Below, piece after piece: positions 1 through 5,999 of a stretch of 14,100 nt of DNA. The DNA is from CAWEZN01 sp964498015. GTDB lineage: Bacteria > Zixibacteria > MSB-5A5 > GN15 > PGXB01. Under the pieces are notes generated by a model, which saw only the letters and a list, made by a program, of their open reading frames with translations, was not told the origin of the DNA and searched no databases. The translations under genes were made by a program, and so were the position numbers. The stretch is from positions 1 through 14,100 of the forward strand of contig CAZCFT010000068.1 of the NCBI GenBank assembly GCA_964498015.1, given 5' to 3'. How positions within the stretch are numbered: position 1 is the first letter of the stretch; the number at the start of each line of letters is the position of its first letter.

Positions 1-196
1 TGCGGAATATGATAATGTAGCGAGAAATTACGCCACTTCCAAAAAGCGATCGGGCGCCATGTACAAGATGGCTCGTTGCTATGAGGAATTGGGGCAGAAG
101 AAAGATGCCAAAGTGATATTCAAGAGTATTGTGGATGAATACCCCAGCACTCTTGAAGCCTCCCAGGCCAAGGAGAAACTCAAGGAATTGAAGTAG
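1..196 (+). CDS. TPR-repeat protein, C-terminal fragment (YbgF/CpoB-like)
   Basis: Partial gene. The 5' end lies outside the window, and the readable frame begins at base 2 and gives 64 residues before a TAG stop. The fragment contains about one and a half tetratricopeptide repeats. The pattern, with an A-x-Y-K-M-A-R-C-Y-x-x-L-G-x-x-x-D-A helix pair followed by a YPSTxEAxxAKxKL ending, closely resembles the C-terminus of YbgF/CpoB, the periplasmic TPR protein of the Tol-Pal system. It also resembles BamD-like envelope TPR proteins. The protein is therefore probably periplasmic or lipoprotein-anchored and acts as a protein-binding scaffold, but the signal peptide and N-terminus cannot be seen. 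The next gene starts 4 bases after the stop, so the two are very likely co-transcribed. The TPR assignment is firm; the specific Tol-Pal role is inference. Confidence 0.75.
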   Translation, partial: AEYDNVARNYATSKKRSGAMYKMARCYEELGQKKDAKVIFKSIVDEYPSTLEASQAKEKLKELK

Positions 197-200
197 CAGT

Positions 201-743
201 ATGCCTATAAAGGCTCCGAAAATAAGAATTGCATCCCCGGCCGGATCAGCGCCCTATGGCCGGGGTTTTTATCAACTGGAAGAAGAGACATTATATCTAC
301 CGATTGAATATCAAGACGAAAAGCCCAGATTTTTTTCATTCCTTGAGTCAGATACGGTTTCCATGCAATTTGATCGCGAAGGGAGGTTAATCTTCATCGA
401 ATTGACCCTCCCCCGCCGTCACTGGATTGTCCGTCCAGAAGTCTGTCTTCCGCGCACCGCCGGGCCGGGAGATATTCGTTTCCTTGATTTCAGGGAAGAA
501 ATGGCTAATCCCATAATATCGTGTGATCAATTCCGGCAGAATATTCATATCGAATTCTCGTCCCTTATTCCTGTGTCCGCAATCTATTTAGCCAAGAATC
601 TCATCGCTCAAATATCGTCCGATGATTTTCTGGTTGCGGTCTGGGCAACCGATATTGTTGAAGATTTGGCTGGCCGGGAATTTGCCTCCTGGCGGAAGAT
701 GATTCGCGCCGGGCAGAGGCAACTTGCTTCCATAGCCTTCTAA
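201..743 (+). CDS. Hypothetical protein, 180 aa, possibly DUF2283-like segment
   Basis: I do not recognise this protein. It starts with ATG 4 bases after the TPR stop codon, and an AAGGA lies about 14 bases upstream, which is a long spacing, so translation may be coupled to the TPR gene. There is no signal peptide or membrane segment, which suggests a cytoplasmic protein of about 20 kDa. Residues 50-70 (VSMQFDREGRLIFIEL) alternate hydrophobic and charged residues around a FDxEGRLIFIEL core. This is reminiscent of the beta-hairpin of small DUF2283-type proteins, but the similarity is too weak to name a family. The C-terminal third (about 125-175) looks helical, with a hydrophobic stretch followed by basic residues and SWRKMIRAGQRQ. 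Its neighbours are an envelope TPR protein and ligA, neither of which explains it. It is probably real because it fills the gap compactly and shares the base composition of its neighbours. Confidence 0.7.
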   Translation: MPIKAPKIRIASPAGSAPYGRGFYQLEEETLYLPIEYQDEKPRFFSFLESDTVSMQFDREGRLIFIELTLPRRHWIVRPEVCLPRTAGPGDIRFLDFREEMANPIISCDQFRQNIHIEFSSLIPVSAIYLAKNLIAQISSDDFLVAVWATDIVEDLAGREFASWRKMIRAGQRQLASIAF

Positions 744-848
744 TCTCTCAAAGGAAAGATCAATCTTGATGAGGGCAATCCGGCTATCATTGCGACCAAG
801 ATATATCCTGCCGAGACCGGTCTTGAGGAAATCAGACATATTTAAGAG

Positions 849-877
849 TTGACACGGATAACCCTGTCCCGTTTATT
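849..877 (+). promoter_or_regulatory. Probable sigma-70-type promoter of ligA (leaderless)
   Basis: There is a perfect -35 hexamer, TTGACA (849-854), then a 17-base spacer and TTTATT (872-877, 4 of 6 matches to TATAAT). Only six bases separate the -10 box from the ligA ATG, so a start site at the usual distance of about 7 bases would fall on the A of the ATG. No Shine-Dalgarno sequence is visible before ligA, which fits a leaderless transcript. The transcription start is inferred. Confidence 0.55.
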
Positions 878-883
878 TTTCGC

Positions 884-2926
884 ATGGCAATTCCGGAAAA
901 GACAAGAAAAGAGTATGAATCTCTTGTGGCGCAAATAAGGCATCATGATGAAATGTACTATAAATATGACCGACCGGAGATATCCGATGCCGAATATGAT
1001 CGTCTTTTTGACAGGCTGTTGGAGATTGAAAAGATTTGTCCGGAAATAACCGCGCCTGATTCCCCTTCACTACGGGTTGGCGCCGAACCTCTGGCAGAAT
1101 TTAAGACAGTCAGTCATCGAGTAAGAATGCTATCATTGCAGAAAGTAATCTCCAAAGATGAATTTGCTGATTTTGATCGACGGGCAAAAGAATGGTTGGG
1201 CATAACAGGTGAAATTGAATACACAGTCGAGCCAAAACTTGATGGTCTCGCAGTTGAACTAATTTATGAGAACGGCATATTGACGACCGGCTCTACCCGC
1301 GGTGACGGCTCGCGCGGTGAGGAAGTCACGCAGAATCTGAAGACAATCCGAAGTATCCCCCTTCGCCTATCAGATAATTCAGCTCGGAAATATCCTCTCC
1401 TGGAAGTTCGCGGGGAGGTTATCATCCGCAAGTCGGCTTTCGCTAAATTGAATCAGAAAATGACTGAACGGGATCAGGCGCCATTTGCCAACCCGCGTAA
1501 TGCGGCCGCCGGATCGTTGCGCCAACTGGATTCAAAGATCACCGCGAGCCGCCCGCTGATGTTCTATGGCTATGGTATCTCTGCCACCGAACTTCCGGGG
1601 CTTGGGGATCAATACAAAACAATGGCGTTGCTGAAAGCCGAAGGGTTTTTGGTTAGTGAACATCTTGCCAAAGTTAGGGGGGTGAATGGCGTGGCGGGAA
1701 AATTTGAATCGCTGGTTGAAATTCGGCCTCGCCTCGATTATGAGATTGACGGAATGGTGGTGAAAGTCAACCGATTTGATGAGCAAAAAACGCTTGGCGA
1801 AATATCGCGCTCTCCCCGTTGGGCAGTGGCATGGAAATTCGCGGCAGAAGAGGCCGAAACTGTTTTGCAGGATATTATTTTTTCCGTCGGACGCACCGGT
1901 GTCATCACACCGGTGGCAAAATTGGAGCCGGTGCGGGTTTCCGGAGTGACTGTTTCCAATGCCTCGCTTCATAATGAAGATGAGATGCAGGAGCTTGATA
2001 TTATGATCGGAGATACGGTAATTATCCGGCGCGCCGGCGATGTTATCCCGGAGGTGGCGAAGGTAATAAGGGAAAAGCGTACCGGCAAAGAGAAAGCGGT
2101 CTCGATGCCGCAAAGATGCCCCTCCTGCGGGACAAAAACAGTACGGCCGGAGGGAGAAGCGGCGCACCGGTGCCTGAATTCTGCCTGCCCGGCGCAAGTG
2201 AGTGAAAGAATTTTCCATTTCGCCGCTAAAGGAGGAATGGACATCGAGGGTTTGGGCGGGAAATTGGCCGCTCAGCTCGTTGAAAATAATCTGGTGAAAG
2301 ACCCATCTGATATCTACTATCTGACCAAAGAAAAGCTTCTGCCATTGGAATTGATGGGCGATAAGAAGGCAGAGAATCTTTTAAGCGCCATTGAAGCATC
2401 CAAGAGCAGAGAACTGCCGCAGATAATTGTTTCGCTGGGGATATTTGGCATTGGTGAAACGGCCGCCAGGATTTTGGCGGAAAGATATTCAGATTTCGAC
2501 AAATTGTACCATGCAGGTTTCGACGATCTGATCACTATCGAAGGAATCGGCCCAATTATGGCTCAATCAGTGATTGATTACTTTGACAACTCCGGTAATC
2601 AGAGGATGGTTGTCAAGATGAAGAAGGCGGGAGTCGCTTTCGCCCCATATCCGGCAGTAGCCGGATCCGGTCTATTGACGGATAAAATTAAACAAAAATC
2701 CTCATCAATAGCCGGTAAGACTTTCGTTATCACCGGAACATTATCCAAACCCCGCGATTATTTTAAGAAGGTGATTGAATCGGTCGGCGGAAAAGTAGTC
2801 GGGTCGGTGTCATCGAAAACAGATTATCTACTTGCGGGAGAGAATCCGGGGAGCAAGATGGAAAATGCCACAAAATTGGGTGTGAGAATAATCAACGAAG
2901 AGGAATTCGGGAAGATAATAAAGTAG
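884..2926 (+). CDS. ligA: NAD-dependent DNA ligase LigA
   Basis: Seals nicks in duplex DNA during replication and repair, using NAD+ as the adenylate donor. At 680 aa it is normal full length for the family. Domains in order: Ia NMN-binding region (about 1-70, with HHDEMYY and ISDAEYDRL), adenylation domain with the catalytic lysine in EPKLDG (K118) and further nucleotidyltransferase motifs (SRGEEVTQN, EVRGEV, YEIDGMVVKV, WAVAWKF), OB fold (about 325-405), four-cysteine zinc finger (C412, C415, C430, C435), helix-hairpin-helix repeats (about 445-565) and a C-terminal BRCT domain (about 606-680, GKTFVITGTL and KTDYLLAGENPGSK). The ATG at 884 matches the conserved N-terminus. No ribosome-binding site is visible, and a promoter lies directly upstream. 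A small deviation is MLSLQK in place of the more common MLSLDN at about 82-87. The stop codon lies within a long inverted repeat. Confidence 0.98.
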   Translation: MAIPEKTRKEYESLVAQIRHHDEMYYKYDRPEISDAEYDRLFDRLLEIEKICPEITAPDSPSLRVGAEPLAEFKTVSHRVRMLSLQKVISKDEFADFDRRAKEWLGITGEIEYTVEPKLDGLAVELIYENGILTTGSTRGDGSRGEEVTQNLKTIRSIPLRLSDNSARKYPLLEVRGEVIIRKSAFAKLNQKMTERDQAPFANPRNAAAGSLRQLDSKITASRPLMFYGYGISATELPGLGDQYKTMALLKAEGFLVSEHLAKVRGVNGVAGKFESLVEIRPRLDYEIDGMVVKVNRFDEQKTLGEISRSPRWAVAWKFAAEEAETVLQDIIFSVGRTGVITPVAKLEPVRVSGVTVSNASLHNEDEMQELDIMIGDTVIIRRAGDVIPEVAKVIREKRTGKEKAVSMPQRCPSCGTKTVRPEGEAAHRCLNSACPAQVSERIFHFAAKGGMDIEGLGGKLAAQLVENNLVKDPSDIYYLTKEKLLPLELMGDKKAENLLSAIEASKSRELPQIIVSLGIFGIGETAARILAERYSDFDKLYHAGFDDLITIEGIGPIMAQSVIDYFDNSGNQRMVVKMKKAGVAFAPYPAVAGSGLLTDKIKQKSSSIAGKTFVITGTLSKPRDYFKKVIESVGGKVVGSVSSKTDYLLAGENPGSKMENATKLGVRIINEEEFGKIIK

Positions 2927-2950
2927 TGGCGTCTCGCGAGACGCCGCTAC
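2923..2950. terminator. 28-base inverted repeat at ligA stop, possible bidirectional terminator
   Basis: The arms GTAGTGGCGTCTCG (2923-2936) and CGAGACGCCGCTAC (2937-2950) pair in all 14 positions, with one G-U wobble (2927 with 2946). The stem contains the ligA TAG stop. It lies between the convergent ligA and the dehydrogenase gene, 48 bases beyond the latter's stop. On the minus strand the stem is followed by a T-rich TTTATTATC; on the plus strand there is no T tract. It could act as a terminator, mainly for the minus-strand operon, or be one copy of a dispersed palindromic repeat. Confidence 0.5.
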
Positions 2951-2998
2951 AAGCATATATACCAAAATTAAATGCCCATAATTAAGGACGCTGGAGTT

Positions 2999-4117
2999 CT
3001 ATAATTTTCCCGCCACGGCATTGGCTATATCAAGAGTACTGGAAGAACCTCCCATATCGTAAGTTCGCACCTTTCCCTCCTTGATAACAGCCGCAATCGC
3101 ATTTTCAAGCCGGGTCGCTTTTTCTTTTTCGCCCAGCCAATCCATCATCAAGACCACAGTTAGAAGCATAGCCATTGGGTTGACTTTATACATCCCGGCA
3201 TATTTGGGAGCGGAACCATGGGTCGGCTCAAAAACGGCATAGTTATCTCCGATATTTCCAGAGGACGCAAATCCGAGTCCGCCTACCAACTGGGCGCAAA
3301 GGTCAGAAATAATATCGCCAAACAAATTGGAGGTTACCAGCGCCGAATAATCCAGAGGATTCTTGAGAAGCCACATGCACATGGCATCGATATTTGTTTC
3401 ATAGAGCGCAATGCCCGGATAATTCTTGGCTATTTCGCGCGCCGTGCGAACCATAAGCCCCGATGTTTCCCTGATTACATTCGGCTTCTCGACGACAGTA
3501 ACCGATTTTCTGCCGTTCTTTTTTGCATACTCAAAGGCGTCGATGATTATATTTCTGCATGCAGTTTTGGTGTTTATCCGGAGCGATACTGCCACTTCAT
3601 TAGAGGGGTGTTTGTCAAATTTCTTCATTTTGGGATTATGCTTCTTAATCACATCCCGCACCTCGTCAGGCAATGGGAAAAATTCGACGCCGGAATACAA
3701 GTCTTCAGTATTTTCTCTGAAGACGACAATATCAATTCCCTCTTTGTAGTTCAGGGGGTTGCCCGGATAGGCTTTGCAGGGGCGAAGATTGGTGCGGAGG
3801 TTGAGCTCCTGTCGGAGCCGCACTATGGGAGAAGCATAGACAAGCCCTTTTCCTTTTAAATGCGGGGCAAGCTCGGCCTCGGCTTCTTCTTTTGGCTTGG
3901 ATGTTATCGCTCCGAAGAGGGCGCAATCCGTGTTTTTCAGAATCTTGATTGTCCGTTCAGGAAGAGGGTCTCCCTCTTTGCGCCAGAACTCCCATCCGAT
4001 ATCGGCCGGTACATATTCGGCGTCAAATTTGAATTTATCCAGGACTATTTTTGCGGCATCCATGACATCACGCCCGATGCCATCTCCCGGCATCCAGGCA
4101 ATCTTGTATTTAGCCAT
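2999..4117 (-). CDS. Isocitrate/isopropylmalate dehydrogenase family enzyme, probably NADP-linked
   Basis: A beta-decarboxylating dehydrogenase of 372 aa that oxidises and decarboxylates a 2-hydroxy acid with Mg2+, most likely isocitrate to 2-oxoglutarate in the TCA cycle. Aligned by eye to E. coli Icd, it retains substrate and metal ligands R102, R112, R134, Y141, K211, D244, D268 and D272. The coenzyme region HGSAPKYAG...KVNP keeps K305, Y306 and V312, plus Y353. These correspond to the NADP-specificity residues K344, Y345, V351 and Y391 of E. coli, while R395 is replaced by G357. The substrate loop is odd: S96 aligns with S113, but I98 replaces N115, so the exact substrate is uncertain. 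Isopropylmalate, tartrate/malate and homoisocitrate relatives are alternatives. GAGGAG lies about 10 bases before the ATG. It is the last gene of a run of outer-membrane protein genes, 20 bases after the preceding one. Confidence 0.9.
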   Translation of the reverse strand: MAKYKIAWMPGDGIGRDVMDAAKIVLDKFKFDAEYVPADIGWEFWRKEGDPLPERTIKILKNTDCALFGAITSKPKEEAEAELAPHLKGKGLVYASPIVRLRQELNLRTNLRPCKAYPGNPLNYKEGIDIVVFRENTEDLYSGVEFFPLPDEVRDVIKKHNPKMKKFDKHPSNEVAVSLRINTKTACRNIIIDAFEYAKKNGRKSVTVVEKPNVIRETSGLMVRTAREIAKNYPGIALYETNIDAMCMWLLKNPLDYSALVTSNLFGDIISDLCAQLVGGLGFASSGNIGDNYAVFEPTHGSAPKYAGMYKVNPMAMLLTVVLMMDWLGEKEKATRLENAIAAVIKEGKVRTYDMGGSSSTLDIANAVAGKL

Positions 4118-4137
4118 ACGACTATAAGTCTCCTCAA

Positions 4138-5013
4138 TTATAATTGAAATGTCAGATTTATGAGATGGGAATCATTAAATTCGTTTTTGTAGGGAACAAA
4201 AGCGTAGTCTATGCGCAGGTTTCTCTTCGAAAATCCGGCTCCTGCCGAAAAGCTCGACAGATCATATCCGATTCGATATCCGGCGCGCAAAAAGAAATTA
4301 TCAGATATATTATACTCTCCCCCGAGATGAGTATGAAGTTTATCATCCTGCACTACTATATCCGCCGCGGGCAGGAAATTTTTGAACTGATAGGATGCGC
4401 CTGCTCGGAAAGTCGTCGGGAGTTTATATTTTTCTTTTCTAATCATCATCTTGGAACCAAGATTCAGTACCGCAAAGCCGACATTGAGTTTATCAAGCGG
4501 CGTAGTCATCAAGCCCAAATCCGCAGAAAATGTTGAGCCCCTATATTGTTCAATTTTCTCGAACAGCCAACCAACCATGAATCCGAAGACTACATCTTTA
4601 TCAACCCTAAATGCCGCTCCGGCTTTTATAGCGACATCGTGCGCATCAAAGGGATAGTAATCGCTGGTCGGTTCGGTTCTTCCCTGAAGATTGCTTACGG
4701 CGGCGAATTGAATACCGGTCATATAAGTAATTTCCTTTTTCTCGAACGCCAGATATCCAGTTTGAATACTTATATTCTGCCAGTATGAATTATATCCGAC
4801 AGAAGCCGCCAGGGGACCGATTTTATATCCAGCCGCCGGATTATAGGCGGCGGAATAGGGATCTTCAGCAACGGCAGTGAAGGCCCCGCCCATGCCGGCT
4901 GGGCGAGCGCCTGCTTCGACTGTGAGAAGCTTCAAGCCGCTTAAAGCCCAAACCGGTGCGCTCACGCAGACTGACAAAACGATTATCGTAAATACTCTCG
5001 TGATAATATTCAT
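4138..5013 (-). CDS. PorV/PorQ-family outer-membrane beta-barrel protein
   Basis: The 291-residue product begins with a Sec signal peptide (basic N-terminus, hydrophobic core about 7-20, likely cleavage after APVWA at residue 23). The mature start carries the family hallmark GARPAGMGGAFTAVAEDPYS with YNPAA (about 35-61), the hatch-like N-terminal motif of PorV/PorQ/FadL-related barrels. The remainder alternates polar and aromatic beta-strands. The last third has the motifs GGEYNISDNFFLRAGY and FSAGAGF (about 231-261), which are matched in the adjacent 320-residue paralogue. In Bacteroidetes, PorV shuttles type IX secretion substrates to the outer-membrane attachment complex; whether this protein does so is inference. 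It starts 14 bases after the upstream barrel gene, with GGGGAA as ribosome-binding site. It ends in LTFQL rather than a terminal Phe. Confidence 0.85.
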   Translation of the reverse strand: MNIITRVFTIIVLSVCVSAPVWALSGLKLLTVEAGARPAGMGGAFTAVAEDPYSAAYNPAAGYKIGPLAASVGYNSYWQNISIQTGYLAFEKKEITYMTGIQFAAVSNLQGRTEPTSDYYPFDAHDVAIKAGAAFRVDKDVVFGFMVGWLFEKIEQYRGSTFSADLGLMTTPLDKLNVGFAVLNLGSKMMIRKEKYKLPTTFRAGASYQFKNFLPAADIVVQDDKLHTHLGGEYNISDNFFLRAGYRIGYDLSSFSAGAGFSKRNLRIDYAFVPYKNEFNDSHLINLTFQL

Positions 5014-5027
5014 AATTTTATTCCCCG

Positions 5028-5990
5028 CTAAAACATAAATTGGAGACTGACAACAAAATCGCTTCCCTCATCGGCTCGGTCGGCCTGCCAGGCGCAATCT
5101 ACCCCAAATGATGTTTTGGGATGTACAAATCTAAATCCTGCGCCGGCAGTCAAGGCGCCATTATTTAGACCGCTTCTTAGAAGAAATTTCTTGTCTATAG
5201 TGTACTCTCCCCCAAATCTCGCGACGGCCGATTGCTTTTCATTTTTTTCAAAATCAGCGGCCAGCAAAAGATTCCTCTTAAATGCCCTGCACGATGCGCC
5301 CAGACCTATGCTCATCGGAAATTTATCGTCCTGCGTAGCAGTCAATTGCTCGCCCTGAGCCGCCCATGGGTATTTGGCCGACAAATGATTCAGAACCAAC
5401 CCGAAATTTATATCGGTTAGTGGCTTCCTTTCCATAGAGCCGTAAGTAAGCATTGAATCAAGAGTAACCAGAGCGCCGAGGTTTATTCCAACAGAATTAG
5501 CCTTCAATGTAGAGACTTTCTTGTAATAAAAATTAAGCTTCGTCCCAATGTTAAGAAAGGGGGTGAACTGCTTGGCAAAGGTCAGACCAAAATCATGTTC
5601 ACTGGATGAGATAGTCGTCCCCGACTCCCATCCGTTTTTGTCCCGAGCGGCAACTTCACCATAACCGGCATAAAGCCAGCTCACGGCTATGGCCGACTGC
5701 AATTTTGTCGGGATGGCAAGAGTGACGAATCCAAGCTTGCGGTCCAGTTTCATAATTCTATAAGAGCTGGAAAAGATTCTTTTCTGGGTAGTTGACATTC
5801 CTGCGGGATTATAAAGCTGAGCGGCGGCGTCATTGGGGATAGCCAAGAATGCTCCCCCCATTCCAGCCGGACGCGCCAATATAGGCGCTTGGAGAAAAGC
5901 GCCGGCATAGCCGCCATCTTCAGAATCGGCATATGCTTGATATATCAATATGCTTAGAACCAGCGCCAACAAAACAATTATCTTCTTCAT
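5028..5990 (-). CDS. PorV/PorQ-family outer-membrane beta-barrel protein
   Basis: A 320-residue product with a Sec signal peptide (MKK, hydrophobic 4-18, likely cleavage near AYA at residue 21). The hallmark ARPAGMGGAFLAIPND plus YNPAG (39-64) places it in the PorV/PorQ family. Alternating beta-strands fill the rest, and the C-terminus ends in Phe (LQFMF), typical of proteins assembled by the BAM machinery. The last third, with GGEYTIDKKFLLRSG and LTAGAGF (about 260-286), parallels the neighbouring 291-residue protein, so the two look like an old tandem duplication. AAGGA, overlapping the upstream gene's TAA stop, serves as ribosome-binding site 7 bases before the ATG. The gap to the propeller gene is 9 bases, so co-expression is likely. 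The barrel class is well supported; a role as transporter or as secretion shuttle cannot be told from sequence alone. Confidence 0.85.
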   Translation of the reverse strand: MKKIIVLLALVLSILIYQAYADSEDGGYAGAFLQAPILARPAGMGGAFLAIPNDAAAQLYNPAGMSTTQKRIFSSSYRIMKLDRKLGFVTLAIPTKLQSAIAVSWLYAGYGEVAARDKNGWESGTTISSSEHDFGLTFAKQFTPFLNIGTKLNFYYKKVSTLKANSVGINLGALVTLDSMLTYGSMERKPLTDINFGLVLNHLSAKYPWAAQGEQLTATQDDKFPMSIGLGASCRAFKRNLLLAADFEKNEKQSAVARFGGEYTIDKKFLLRSGLNNGALTAGAGFRFVHPKTSFGVDCAWQADRADEGSDFVVSLQFMF

Positions 5991-5999
5991 AATTTATCC

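Noticed and set aside
814..823. AGACCGGTCT palindrome upstream of ligA
   Set aside because: Ten bases, no T tract and no second copy seen nearby; not enough for a terminator or operator call.
588..839. Minus-strand open frame of 83 codons overlapping the end of the 180-residue gene
   Set aside because: No ribosome-binding site, no recognisable family, mostly antisense to a more convincing gene, and its front covers the region just before the ligA promoter.
1532..2218. Minus-strand open frame of 228 codons inside ligA
   Set aside because: Antisense to an unmistakable ligA; the residue composition (many Arg, His, Cys) is typical of a shadow frame and no motif is seen.
3218..3859. Plus-strand open frame of 213 codons opposite the dehydrogenase
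   Set aside because: Antisense to a gene with all catalytic motifs; no family features of its own.
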